From: Meridianimarinicoccus sp044221805
GTDB lineage: Bacteria; Pseudomonadota; Alphaproteobacteria; Rhodobacterales; Rhodobacteraceae
DNA: 64,000 bases
Assembly (NCBI GenBank): GCA_044221805.1
Contig: JBGAOK010000005.1
Location: forward strand, 4,486-68,485
Direction: 5' to 3'
The notes under the pieces are model-generated. The model was not told the DNA's origin, did not search any database, and saw only the letters and a program-made list of their open reading frames with translations. Both the position numbers and the translations under genes were made by a program. Positions 53,375 through 62,110 of the stretch are shown here, piece by piece. Position 1 is the stretch's first letter. Every line of letters starts with the position of its first letter.

Positions 53375-54145
53375 TCAGCGGAACTTCGGCTCGCGCTTTT
53401 CCAGGAACGCCCTCAGCCCCTCCTCGGCATCGGGTGTGGTCTGGACCAGCGCGGCGGCCAGGCTTTCGGTGAACAGCCCGTCCGACCGGGACATGTCGTT
53501 GATCCGGGTGATGGCGTTCACCATGAAGTAGTTGGACATCGGCGCGTTGGCGGCGATCCTTTCGGCCAGCCGGCGAGCCAGCGGCAGCGCCTCGCCATCG
53601 CCCACGGTGTAGTGGGTCAGGCCCAGGCGCAGACCGTCTTCGGCGTCGTATCTGCGCCCGGTCAGCATCATCTCGAGCATCCGGTCGGCGCCCAGGATCC
53701 GGCCGACCCGGACCGTCGCGCCGCCGCCGACGAAGATGCCCCTTCGCCCTTCGGGCAGTTGGAAGATCACCGACGGCTCGGCGATCCGCACATGGGTCGC
53801 CGCGGCCAGTTCCAGCCCGCCACCGATCACCGCGCCGGTCATGGCGCTGACCGTCACCGGACCGCCGAACTGGATCCGGTCCATCACCGCATGCCAGTGG
53901 CGCGAATGGTGCACCCCGTCCTCGGCGCTTCGCGAGACATGCTCGGCCAGGTCGAGGCCCGAACAGAAATGCCCGCCGCGGCCATGCAGCACCACCACGC
54001 GCACCTCGCGGGGCAGGTGGGTGTAGAAGGCCTCGATCTCGGACAGCAGTCCGTCCGACATGGCGTTGCGCTTGTCCTCGCGGATCAGTTCCAGCTCGGC
54101 GATCTGGCCGTCGTAGCGGGCGAGGGTGTAGGTGCCTTTCAGCAT
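53375..54145 (-). CDS. Enoyl-CoA hydratase/isomerase (crotonase family)
   Basis: A 256-residue crotonase. The oxyanion hole is formed by HFCSGLDLAE and VIGGGLELAAATHVR. Both catalytic Glu positions of hydratases are occupied: Glu in GGGLELA and Glu in FQLPEGRRGIFVGGG. It could act as a plain hydratase giving the 3-hydroxyacyl-CoA, or as a hydratase/aldolase (feruloyl-CoA hydratase-lyase type). The neighbouring SDR and amidohydrolase favour the plain hydratase of a beta-oxidative route, since a lyase would make them unnecessary. It is followed by the ligase after 22 bp. Confidence 0.87.
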   Translation of the reverse strand: MLKGTYTLARYDGQIAELELIREDKRNAMSDGLLSEIEAFYTHLPREVRVVVLHGRGGHFCSGLDLAEHVSRSAEDGVHHSRHWHAVMDRIQFGGPVTVSAMTGAVIGGGLELAAATHVRIAEPSVIFQLPEGRRGIFVGGGATVRVGRILGADRMLEMMLTGRRYDAEDGLRLGLTHYTVGDGEALPLARRLAERIAANAPMSNYFMVNAITRINDMSRSDGLFTESLAAALVQTTPDAEEGLRAFLEKREPKFR

Positions 54146-54158
54146 GGCGGTTCCCTTG

Positions 54159-54926
54159 TCATTTCGGGGCGAGCCGGACGGCGCTGTCGAGGCGGATGAC
54201 CTCGCCGTTCAGCAGCGGGTTCTCGACGATGTGACGGACCAGCATCGCGTATTCCTCGGGCCGGCCCATCCGCGACGGGAACGGCAGGCCGGCCTCCAGC
54301 GCGGCGCGCACCTCGGTCGGCAGGCCGGCGCTCATCGCGGTCTCGAAAAGTCCGGGCGCGATGGTCATCACGCGGATGCCGTAGCGGGCCAGTTCGCGCG
54401 CCGCGGGCAGCGTCAGCGAGGCGACGCCGCCCTTCGAGGCGGCATAGGCTGCCTGGCCGATCTGGCCGTCCTGCCAGGCGACCGAGGCGGTGTTGACGAT
54501 CACGCCCCGGGCGCCATCCGCATCGACGGGGTCGAGCGCGGCCATGGCCCGCGCCGCGATGCTGAGCACGGTATAGGTGCCGATCAGGTTCACCCGGACG
54601 GTGCGCTCGAAGGCGTCAAGGGTCAGGCTGCCGTCCTTCGGCAGGATCCGCGCCGCGGTGCCGATCCCGGCGCAGCTGACGACGATCCGGGGCGCGGCGC
54701 CGAAGGCTTCGGCGGTGGCGGCGAAGGCGGCCTCGACCGCGCTGGCGTCGGTCACGTCGGCGACCGCTGCGAAGCCGCCGATCTCGGCGGCGATCCTTTC
54801 GGCGTCAATTGCGCCGCGGTCCATGACCGCGACCCTGGCGCCCAGGCTGGCAAGGGTCCGGGCCGTGGCCGCACCAAGGCCGCTGCCGCCCCCTGTCACA
54901 AGGGCGATCCGGTTTGCGATGTCCAT
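54159..54926 (-). CDS. SDR-family 3-hydroxyacyl-CoA dehydrogenase (HSD10-like)
   Basis: A 255-residue SDR with TGGGSGLGAATA (residues 11-22), an Asp at the end of strand 2 (VMDRG) indicating NAD, the active Ser in NTASVAW, and YAASKGGV with Tyr and Lys. The segment FPSRMGRPEEYAMLVRHIVENPLLNGEVIRLD is typical of the type 2 3-hydroxyacyl-CoA dehydrogenase (HSD10) group. It would oxidise the 3-hydroxy-3-arylpropionyl-CoA made by the adjacent crotonase. It ends 13 bp before the crotonase gene. Confidence 0.88.
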   Translation of the reverse strand: MDIANRIALVTGGGSGLGAATARTLASLGARVAVMDRGAIDAERIAAEIGGFAAVADVTDASAVEAAFAATAEAFGAAPRIVVSCAGIGTAARILPKDGSLTLDAFERTVRVNLIGTYTVLSIAARAMAALDPVDADGARGVIVNTASVAWQDGQIGQAAYAASKGGVASLTLPAARELARYGIRVMTIAPGLFETAMSAGLPTEVRAALEAGLPFPSRMGRPEEYAMLVRHIVENPLLNGEVIRLDSAVRLAPK

Positions 54927-54936
54927 GATGGTTTCC

Positions 54937-55143
54937 TCAGACCGCGTGGCGGGCCGCGTGGCGGGCCGGGCGCGGCGCGTCCGGCAATCCGATCACCCGG
55001 CGGGTCAGCCGGCGGGTCAGCTGGCGGGCGCCGGACCGGCCGCGGGTGCCGGCGGCGAAGGCGGCGGCAGGGTCCGCGGGGCCTGTCCGGCAGGCAGCCG
55101 CCATCGCGCCGGCCCGGGCCGGCAGCGCTCGTGTTGCAGTCAT
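54937..55143 (-). CDS. Small basic, Ala/Arg-rich ORF (68 codons), doubtful
   Basis: ATG 55143 is preceded by a strong GGGAGGATG site, and the 68-codon frame fills the gap between the MarR and SDR genes. The translation is low complexity (Ala, Arg, repeated TRR and RHA units), which reflects direct DNA repeats (GTGGCGGGCCG twice and CGGCGGGTCAG twice). No family is recognised. It may be a real small protein, a decayed N-terminus, or an open frame by composition only. Confidence 0.3.
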   Translation of the reverse strand: MTATRALPARAGAMAAACRTGPADPAAAFAAGTRGRSGARQLTRRLTRRVIGLPDAPRPARHAARHAV

Positions 55144-55187
55144 GTCATCCTCCCTCGGGACCGCCGCGCTCTGCGCGGTCGGTCGGA

Positions 55188-55664
55188 TCAGTCGGCCGCG
55201 GTGGCCTCGATCTTGTTCAGGAGCGCAACCAGCTGCGCCCGTTCTGCAGCGCTCAGCCCGGCCAGCTGACGCTCCTCGGCATGGTGGAGAGCGGCGATCG
55301 CCCTGTCGTGCAACTGACGGCCGCGGATGGTGGCGGTCAGGGCATAGCGCCGGCGATCGGTCTTCATCTGCGCCCGGCTGATCAGGTCGCGGGTCTCGAG
55401 CTCGTCGATGATGACGACAAGGTTCGAGCGTTCGATCTTCAGGTGCTCGGCCAGTACCGACGGCGCGATGCCGGGGTTGCGCACGATCACCGCAAGGCTG
55501 CTGAACGAGGGGATGCGCAGATCGAGTTCCGCCAGCGCCGCCTGCGAGGCGGGCTGCATGACCATGTAGGTGCGCTTCACGTTGTAGCCGACGAACTGGC
55601 GCAACGTGATGTCGTTTGCATCGGCGATGTCGGGCACGACAGGATCCGGCTTGGCCTTTGGCAT
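55188..55664 (-). CDS. MarR-family regulator of the hydroxycinnamate-type operon
   Basis: A 158-residue MarR protein with SFSSLAVIVRNPGIAPSVLAEHL, a recognition helix in IERSNLVVIIDELETRDLI, and the wing TDRRRYALTATIRG with the conserved Asp-Arg-Arg. ATG 55664 follows AGGAGGAGAA; the longer upstream frame is not homologous. It heads the minus-strand operon of ligase, hydratase, dehydrogenase and amidohydrolase. CouR, the regulator of the Rhodococcus p-coumarate genes, is a MarR protein responding to the CoA thioester; the same logic is inferred here, with the dyad at 55700 as operator. Confidence 0.87.
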   Translation of the reverse strand: MPKAKPDPVVPDIADANDITLRQFVGYNVKRTYMVMQPASQAALAELDLRIPSFSSLAVIVRNPGIAPSVLAEHLKIERSNLVVIIDELETRDLISRAQMKTDRRRYALTATIRGRQLHDRAIAALHHAEERQLAGLSAAERAQLVALLNKIEATAAD

Positions 55665-55699
55665 GACGATTCTCCTCCTGTTCCGAATATGCCCTGACA

Positions 55700-55722
55700 A
55701 ATGATTATGTGCAATAACTATT
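55700..55722. promoter_or_regulatory. AATGATTAT-N5-ATAACTATT imperfect dyad, candidate MarR operator
   Basis: The arms AATGATTAT and ATAACTATT match as an inverted repeat at seven of nine positions around GTGCA. This is a sharply AT-rich island in GC-rich surroundings, 36 bases upstream of the MarR start, so it likely covers the promoter as well. Confidence 0.5.
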
Positions 55723-56643
55723 ATGGTCATGAACCATACCTTCCGGCGTCGGCGCAGCCTTTCGCCTTCCAGCCGGCCTCGGGCCGGGGCCGGGCGGATC
55801 GGCCACCGTGGCCGCCAGCGAGTCCAGGAATGCCTCTGCCGCCGCGGCGATCCGGCCCTGCTCGGGCGACGCCCTTCCGTGCAGGCGCAACCGACCAGCG
55901 CCATCCCCCAGGTCTGCGCCAGCGCCGTGCGGTGTCGGATCGGCTGGGCCCGCCAGAGCAGGCTGAAGGAACGTGCCTGCGGCCTTTCCGTCATCCCAGG
56001 TGTCCAGTCCCGGTGAACAGCGCCATGTTTCATGGACGCCAACAGGGGCAGGCAAATGACCGCCGCATAGATCGTCCGCAGGACCGTCGTCGGCTCCACG
56101 TCGTCGTAGATCAGACGCGTGTCGTAGACGACGGGCCCCCGCACCGTCGCCACCGCCAGCCACTCCGGCAGCGCCGCAGCGGAAGGAACAGCGACAGGCC
56201 GAACGCCGTTCCGAACACGGAAACGGCAGCGAACGCCGCCGACGCCCCGGCCTCTCCTAGACGAAGAGCGCCGCGAGCGGCGTCAGGATCAAGCGGAGCA
56301 GAGTGGCGAAGAACAGGATCGCAAATGCTGCCGCGATGCGCTCTCCGCCCCGCCCTCGAGGCTTTGCCAGACCCACCCCTTGAAGAATTGCTACACGCCG
56401 AACAGCACCGGGAACGCCGCAAACGCATGATCCAATCCCCGCGGAGATGGTGGTTTCCGCCTCGCCGAGGCCAGTGAGCATGTCCCTGATACAAGTCACC
56501 TCAATGGCTCGGGCCCGCCCGAAACCCCGGCGGCGCGGCAGACGCCGTCCCTTTGCAGCTTCCGGCAAACCGCCGTGGCAGGGCGAGATTGCAGTGGACC
56601 ACCCGCTGAATCCTGCCCGCCACCCGGTCCTCGCCGCGCGCTT
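55723..56643. other. Degenerate region, probably remains of one or more genes
   Basis: About 920 bases between the MarR promoter and the large repeat protein. Minus-strand frames contain hydrophobic, natural-looking pieces in succession (ERIAAAFAILFFATLLRLILT near 56300, FAAVSVFGTAFGLSLFLPL near 56190, and PVVYDTRLIYDDVEPTTVLR near 56100), separated by frame changes. They could be the membrane segments of a single decayed protein. I cannot name a family with confidence, so no gene is called. Confidence 0.4.
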
Positions 56644-59600
56644 TCAATAGTCGAACAGGTTGTCGAAGCTCGAGGCATCGAGCACCTTTATCCCCTTGAA
56701 AGCCGCAGCATCGGCGCCGTTGCCGTCGATCGAGTCGCCGTCGAACTCCAGCACCAGAGCGCCACCCTGGTGATAGCTGTAGGCATCCGCGCCGTCGACC
56801 GCGCCGTCCACGTTTGTATCGAAGAAGGCGAAGACCTCCGCATGGGTCGCCAAACCGAGAACGCCGCGCGCGTCGATCGCGTCAACGCCGCGCACAAAGG
56901 TCAGCACCGTGTCGCGGCCGCAGTCCGGATAGAACTGGAACGTGTCCGCGCCGTCGCCGCCACGCAGGGTGTCATCGCCTCCTCCCCCATTCAGCAGGTC
57001 GTTGCCGGCGCCGCCGTTGAGGCTCTCGGCGGCGCTGCCACCCTGGATCGGATCGTCGCCGGCACCGCCGGTATAGATGGACCCGTTCGGCTCCGGCACT
57101 CCGTAGACGGTCATCGTGACGGTGGCCGAAGCCGTGCCGCCATTGCCGTCGCTGATCGTGTAGCCGAAGCTCGTCTGCAGCGTCTCGCCGGAATCCAGCG
57201 CGTCCAGCGCGTCGGCGTCGGCCTGGAATACGAGGCTCCGGGTGGCTTCGTCGAACACGACCGAGCCGAGCGTGCCGGTCAGGTCCACGCCCTGAATTGT
57301 CAGGTCATTGCCCTCGACATCATTGTCGTTCGCCAGCAGGAGATCCCAGAGGTTCAGCGTCACGCCGTCCTCCATCACCGTCGCGGCATCGTTCACCGCC
57401 ACCGGCACATCGTTCCGGCCGAGGATTTCCAGGGTCAGCGTCGCCTGATCCTGGGCGCCTGCGACATCTTGCACGACATAGCTGATGGTGGCACTCGCGC
57501 TTTCGCCTGCGCCCAGGCATTGCGCCGAGGCGGGATCGAAATAGTAGACGATAAAGGCGCCGTTGGCGGTCGCATAGCCATCGATGCCTTGGGCCGCAAA
57601 TTGCTGGTTGATCGAGGCAATGTTAAGATTCCCGACGATTCCCTTCAGGCCGTCGTCCACGTCGGTGTCGTTGACGATCGCCGAACCCTGGACGTATCCG
57701 GAGTCCTCGGAGTTGCTGAACCGATCGGGCGTAGCAACCGGTGCGTCGTTCACCCCGATAACCGTCACGTCAACGCGGGCGGCGTCGAAACCGCCGTTGC
57801 CGTCCGAGGCGGTGTAAGTGAAGACGTCGGTCGTGGTCTCGCCCGCCTTGAGGGCGTCGAACCTCCCGCTTGGGTCATAGAACACCGACCGGCCATCAGC
57901 GGCGATGGTGACCGCGCCGCGCGTGGCCGTGGTGTCGAGCGCGACGACCGTCAGGGGATCGCCCTCGGCATCGGTGTCGTTCGCCAGCACGTCGATCGGG
58001 GTGGCGGTATCCTCGTCTGTCGCGAGTACCTGACAGGGCGTCGACAGCAGCGAAAGCTCGATCCGCCCATCGGCGGTCCCGTCCGCGAGATCGGCCGCCG
58101 CAAGCCGGGCGCCGCCGCCGAAGACAACGTAGGATTGGCCTGCAGAGGTTCGCCCGCCGGGATCCGCAAGGTGTGCGCCGATGATCAGGTCGTCGAAGCC
58201 GTCGCCATTCACGTCGCCGGCCCCCGAGACGGACTGGCCGGCCAGGTCATCGCTGTTGACGCCAACGAGCACCACGCCGTTGGTCCCGTTCAACGACGAA
58301 AGATCGAGGCTCGCCGCAAAGCCGGCCGCCTTGCCGAAGATCAGATAGCTCTCTCCAGCATTCGCCCGTCCGCTGGGATCGGCGGTTCTGGCGCTGACGA
58401 TGATATCGTCGAAGCCGTCGCCGTTGACATCACCGGCGCCGGAGATGGACCAACCGCTCAGGTCAGGAGGGTAGTAACTGCCATAGCCGACGCCGTTGAT
58501 CGCGAAGCCGTTCTCACCGTCGAGGGCAGAAAGATCAAGGCTCGGCGCGAAACCGGCTGCATGGCCGAAGACGACATAGCTTGCCCCGGCATGGTAGCGC
58601 CCGCCGGGACTGGCATAGATTGCGTTGACGATCAGGTCGCCGTAACCGTCGCCGTTCACGTCGCCAGCGTCGGAGACAGACTGGGCGCTTTGGTCCTCCG
58701 CTTCAACGCCGTTGATCGCAAACCCGTTCACGCCGTCGAGCGAGGACAGATCGAAGCTGGGCGCGAAGCCGGACCCCTTGCCGAACAACACATAGCTTTC
58801 GCCCGCATGGGAGCGCCCGTCGGGACTGGCATAGTATGCGCCGACAGTCACGTCGTCAAAACCGTCGCCATTCACGTCACCGGCGCCCGATACGGAATAG
58901 CCGCTGAAGTTGTAGGCGTCGGCGCCGGTAATCACGAAGCCGTCGGCGCCGTTCAGCGACGACAGGTCGAGACTCGGCGCGAAGCCCGACGCCTTGCCGA
59001 AGACGACGTAGCTCTCACCCGTATAGGCGAGTCCGTCGTGACCGGCCGAGGTCGCCCCGATGATCACGTCGTCGAAGCCGTCGCCGTTCACGTCGCCGGC
59101 GCCCGAGACCGAGACGCCGCTCGCGTCGCCGGGATCCACGCCATTGAGCACGAAGCCGTTCGCACCGGTTAGGGACGACAGGTCAAGGCTCGGCGCGAAC
59201 CCGGCCGGCTGCCCGAACACGACATAACTTTCGCCCGCAGTGTCGCGGCCGCCGGGGTCGGCGCGAACCGCACCGATGATCACGTCGCCGTAGCCGTCGC
59301 CGTTGACGTCGCCGGCATCGGAAACGCTGAAGCCGCTTGCGTCGCCGGCGTCAGCGCCGTCGATCACGAAGCCGTTGGCGCCGTTCAAGGACGACAGATC
59401 GAGGTTCGCCGGGAGGGCGGTCGCGCGTCCGAAGATTACGTAGCTCTTGCCCGCATCCACAATTCCGTAGGCGCCGGCCGCGGTCGCGCCGATGATCAGG
59501 TCGTCGATGCCATCGCCATTCACGTCGCCGGCACCGGAGACTGAAACGCCGCTGAAGGTCTGAGCATCGGCGCCATTGATCGTCAGCCCGAGGAAGCTGG

Positions 59601-61479
59601 TGCCGTCGTCCCGCGCCACCGGCGCGTCATTCACGCCGGTCACGGTAATCGTCGCCGTCGCGGTATCGGTCGCGCCGCCGTCGTCGGCGATCCGGTAGGT
59701 GAAGGTCTCGCGCGCCGTCTCGCCGGGTTTCAGGTGATCGAAGGCGCCGCGCGGGTCGTAGACGATGCTGCCATCGGCGTTAACTGTCAGGACCGCGCCA
59801 GAGGCAAGGGTCCGGGCGCTCCCGACGTTCCCGGCCGAGCCGTCAACCGAGGTAACCGTGAGCGGACCTTCATTCGGGTCGGCATCCGCGCCGTTGCCGT
59901 TGTCGGCAAGGATGCTGGCGGCGAGCGCGGTGTCCTCGTCGGTGCTCAGGGCGTCGTCCTGGGCAACCGGGGGCAGATCCAGGGCCACGCCCAGATTGGC
60001 GACGTTGATGTGGCCATCCACCGTTCCGTCGACAGCGTCGAGCGCGGCAAGCCGGTCGCGGCCGCCGAAGACGATGTAGGACTTCCCGGGGGCGGCTGTG
60101 AACGGGCCGAGGGCACCGACGACGATATCGTCATGGCCGTCCGCGTTCACGTCGCCGGCGCCAGAGACGTCGTAGCCGAACAGGTCGTTCGCGGCCGCGC
60201 CCTCGATCACGTAACCGTTCTGTCCGTCGAGCAGGGCAAGATCGACCGTCGCCGGCTGGCCGGTACCACTGCCGAAGACAATGTAGACTTCGCCCGCATC
60301 GGTGCGCCCGCCGGGATCGGCGGCATAGGCGCCGGTGACGATGTCGCCGATCCCGTCGCCGTCGATGTCGACGCCACCCGAGACCGAGGCGCCCGTATAA
60401 GTGTAGGGCGCGGCGCCGAAGATCGTGAACCCGGTGGCGCCGTCGATGAAGGAGGGGTCGAACGCGGCCGGAAACCCGCCGTCGGCGCCGTAGACGATGT
60501 AGGTCACGCCGGCATCCGTCCTGCCCGCCGGATCCATGCCCTGTGCGCCGATCGCGAGGTCGTCGATGCCGTCACCGTTGATGTCGCCGATGCCCGAGAC
60601 CGAGTAGCCAACTGCCTGATCCGCACCGGCGGAACGGAAGGTGAAGCCGTTGCTGCCGTCGAGGTCGGCGAGCGAGAGGCTTGCCGGAAAAGCGGCGGTC
60701 GAGCCGTAGATCACGTAGGCTTCGGAAGTGCCGCCGCCCGGTCCCCACGCCCCGACGACCAGATCGTCGAGCCCGTCATTGTTCAGGTCGCCAGCGTGCT
60801 CCAGAGAGTAACCAGTGTAGTCGCTGTAGTTGAGTCCCGTGAAGCTGAATCCGTTGCTGCCGTTGAGCGTTCCGAGGTTCAGCACCGCGCCGAGTCCGTT
60901 CGGGGCGCCGAAGACCACATGGTTGATGCCCTTGTCGCCGGCATAGCGGAAGGCGTCCACCGCGATGTCGCCGTAGCCGTCACCGTTCAGGTCGCCCAGT
61001 TCGGTTACGACGAAGCCAGCCAGCCCGCCGATACCCTGAAGCCAGGTCCCGTTGAGACCATCGAGTGTCGTCGTCGCGATCGAGGCGGGGAACGGGCCTG
61101 CCGAGCCATAGATCAGGTAGGCCGAATTGCCATCCGGCGCGCCGACGATGACGTCGTCATAGCCATCCCCGTTGACATCCCCCGCTGTGGAAACGGAATT
61201 GCCGAGCTGGTATCCCGCAACGCCCCCGGCGATCTCGAACCCGTTCGTCCCGTCGAGCGCCGAGAGATCGAAGAACGGGCCGGAGAACACGGTTGAGCCG
61301 AACACCACGTAGCTCGCCCCTGCCCATGAAAGACCCAGAGGCTCGCCGAAGCGGGCGCCAAGGATGATATCGGCGATCCCGTCGCCGTTCACATCTCCGG
61401 CATTCGAGACGGAATAGCCCAGATTGTCCCGCGATCCTTCGCCAGGAATCGTCAGACCGCCTGTGAGCGCTGTCTTCAT
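56644..61479 (-). CDS. Giant secreted-type protein: two seven-bladed FG-GAP propellers, VCBS/cadherin-like domains, RTX tail
   Basis: A 1611-residue protein without a Sec signal. Residues about 1-500 hold seven FG-GAP/integrin-like repeats, each with a Ca-binding loop like DVNGDGYDD, predicting one beta-propeller. Residues 500-620 form a VCBS/cadherin-like domain ending VTGVNDAPVA. Residues 625-1140 hold seven further, more uniform FG-GAP repeats (SVSGAGDVNGDGFDD), a second propeller. Three more VCBS-like domains follow to about 1460, then RTX nonapeptides (GGAGNDLLNGGGGDD) and an aspartate-rich C-terminus with an EF-hand-like DTNVDGAVDGAD. RTX plus no N-terminal signal indicates type I secretion. 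ATG 61479 follows GGGGGGGAG. No secretion genes are nearby. Likely an adhesin or matrix protein. Confidence 0.85.
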   Translation of the reverse strand: MKTALTGGLTIPGEGSRDNLGYSVSNAGDVNGDGIADIILGARFGEPLGLSWAGASYVVFGSTVFSGPFFDLSALDGTNGFEIAGGVAGYQLGNSVSTAGDVNGDGYDDVIVGAPDGNSAYLIYGSAGPFPASIATTTLDGLNGTWLQGIGGLAGFVVTELGDLNGDGYGDIAVDAFRYAGDKGINHVVFGAPNGLGAVLNLGTLNGSNGFSFTGLNYSDYTGYSLEHAGDLNNDGLDDLVVGAWGPGGGTSEAYVIYGSTAAFPASLSLADLDGSNGFTFRSAGADQAVGYSVSGIGDINGDGIDDLAIGAQGMDPAGRTDAGVTYIVYGADGGFPAAFDPSFIDGATGFTIFGAAPYTYTGASVSGGVDIDGDGIGDIVTGAYAADPGGRTDAGEVYIVFGSGTGQPATVDLALLDGQNGYVIEGAAANDLFGYDVSGAGDVNADGHDDIVVGALGPFTAAPGKSYIVFGGRDRLAALDAVDGTVDGHINVANLGVALDLPPVAQDDALSTDEDTALAASILADNGNGADADPNEGPLTVTSVDGSAGNVGSARTLASGAVLTVNADGSIVYDPRGAFDHLKPGETARETFTYRIADDGGATDTATATITVTGVNDAPVARDDGTSFLGLTINGADAQTFSGVSVSGAGDVNGDGIDDLIIGATAAGAYGIVDAGKSYVIFGRATALPANLDLSSLNGANGFVIDGADAGDASGFSVSDAGDVNGDGYGDVIIGAVRADPGGRDTAGESYVVFGQPAGFAPSLDLSSLTGANGFVLNGVDPGDASGVSVSGAGDVNGDGFDDVIIGATSAGHDGLAYTGESYVVFGKASGFAPSLDLSSLNGADGFVITGADAYNFSGYSVSGAGDVNGDGFDDVTVGAYYASPDGRSHAGESYVLFGKGSGFAPSFDLSSLDGVNGFAINGVEAEDQSAQSVSDAGDVNGDGYGDLIVNAIYASPGGRYHAGASYVVFGHAAGFAPSLDLSALDGENGFAINGVGYGSYYPPDLSGWSISGAGDVNGDGFDDIIVSARTADPSGRANAGESYLIFGKAAGFAASLDLSSLNGTNGVVLVGVNSDDLAGQSVSGAGDVNGDGFDDLIIGAHLADPGGRTSAGQSYVVFGGGARLAAADLADGTADGRIELSLLSTPCQVLATDEDTATPIDVLANDTDAEGDPLTVVALDTTATRGAVTIAADGRSVFYDPSGRFDALKAGETTTDVFTYTASDGNGGFDAARVDVTVIGVNDAPVATPDRFSNSEDSGYVQGSAIVNDTDVDDGLKGIVGNLNIASINQQFAAQGIDGYATANGAFIVYYFDPASAQCLGAGESASATISYVVQDVAGAQDQATLTLEILGRNDVPVAVNDAATVMEDGVTLNLWDLLLANDNDVEGNDLTIQGVDLTGTLGSVVFDEATRSLVFQADADALDALDSGETLQTSFGYTISDGNGGTASATVTMTVYGVPEPNGSIYTGGAGDDPIQGGSAAESLNGGAGNDLLNGGGGDDTLRGGDGADTFQFYPDCGRDTVLTFVRGVDAIDARGVLGLATHAEVFAFFDTNVDGAVDGADAYSYHQGGALVLEFDGDSIDGNGADAAAFKGIKVLDASSFDNLFDY

Positions 61480-61578
61480 GTTCTCCCCCCCCTCAATCGG
61501 TCCCAACCAGGTGCCTTCTTGGCCCTCTGGATGATTCCTAAACAGATTAATTTATGAGCATGTGTTGGCTCTGAAGCC

Positions 61579-61592
61579 TTGATCCAGGTCAA
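61579..61592. promoter_or_regulatory. FNR-type box TTGATCCAGGTCAA
   Basis: TTGAT-CCAG-GTCAA matches the FNR/FnrL consensus TTGAT-N4-ATCAA at nine of ten arm positions. It lies 100 bp upstream of the large repeat protein's start and 151 bp upstream of the truncated IS5 transposase. Oxygen-linked control of the repeat protein is possible. The site may instead belong to a promoter separated from its gene by the insertion sequences. Confidence 0.5.
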
Positions 61593-61704
61593 CTGCCGAT
61601 TGCTTGTGCGCAAATGCTGCACTGACCCCGCGAGACCCTTATCCTGACCGCAAGTGCCTGATCTTGCGATCCGCGGGCCGTTGACGCAGAACTCTGAACG
61701 TCGA

Positions 61705-61723
61705 GGATTCACATCGTGAATCC
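61705..61723. repeat. Perfect short inverted repeat GGATTCAC-ATC-GTGAATCC
   Basis: Two eight-base arms with a three-base spacer stand 20 bp before the truncated IS5-type transposase start. They may be part of the IS left end or its promoter operator. I could not find a matching right end. Confidence 0.45.
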
Positions 61724-61742
61724 ATGCGGTTAGACGGCTATC

Positions 61743-62073
61743 ATGAGCAAGCAGATACCCGCCCGTTACCGCACGACGAACTGGTCCAGCCATACTGCGG
61801 CGCTGCGCAAGCGCGGATCGCTGTTGATCTGGCTGGACAAGGACATGACCTGGTGCGCTCCGCCTGAGGGCAGCCCCGGTCGCCCTGCGGTGTTCTCGGA
61901 TGCGGCGATCCAGTTCTGCCTGACCATCAAGGTCCTGTTCAAGCTGCCGCTTCGACAAACGACCGGGATGGTGGCGAGCCTGCAGAAGATGGCGGACCTG
62001 GACTGGGCGGTGCCCGACTACACTACCTTGTGCCGGCGGCAGAAGACCCTGGCCGTCCAGATCCCTGTGGAGC
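61743..62073 (+). pseudogene. IS5-family transposase, 3'-truncated
   Basis: The N-terminal 105-110 residues of an IS5-type DDE transposase are intact: RTTNWSSHTAALRKRGSLLI, SPGRPAVFSDAAIQFCLTIK and VPDYTTLCRRQKTLAVQIP. The conserved sequence stops abruptly near 62062, at the left end of the ISL3 element at 62074. None of the catalytic DDE residues remain. The right portion of this transposase is not found on the other side of the ISL3 element, so the insertion was accompanied by deletion or recombination. Confidence 0.85.
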
Positions 62074-62110
62074 GGCGCGCAATAAGGGGTCTGAATCAAG
62101 TTCGGTGCAG
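62074..62110. repeat. Left terminal inverted repeat of the ISL3 element
   Basis: 37 bases beginning GGCGCGCAAT and ending GGTGCAG; it pairs with the complement of 63824-63860 at 27 positions, including GGGTCTG in the middle. Confidence 0.75.

Noticed and set aside
51466..53472. Plus-strand 668-codon open frame opposite the CoA ligase
   Set aside because: Antisense shadow. The minus strand holds an intact ligase with all family motifs.
58150..59580. Regularly spaced near-identical DNA repeats that could suggest a CRISPR array
   Set aside because: The period is about 200 bp, not 60-70 bp, and the repeats are in-frame codons for the FG-GAP calcium loop DVNGDGFDD of the large protein.
59734..61296. 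Plus-strand 520-codon open frame opposite the repeat protein
   Set aside because: It is the antisense of the FG-GAP repeats. Its Val/Ala/Asp/Arg-rich translation merely mirrors the repeat DNA and has no ribosome site.
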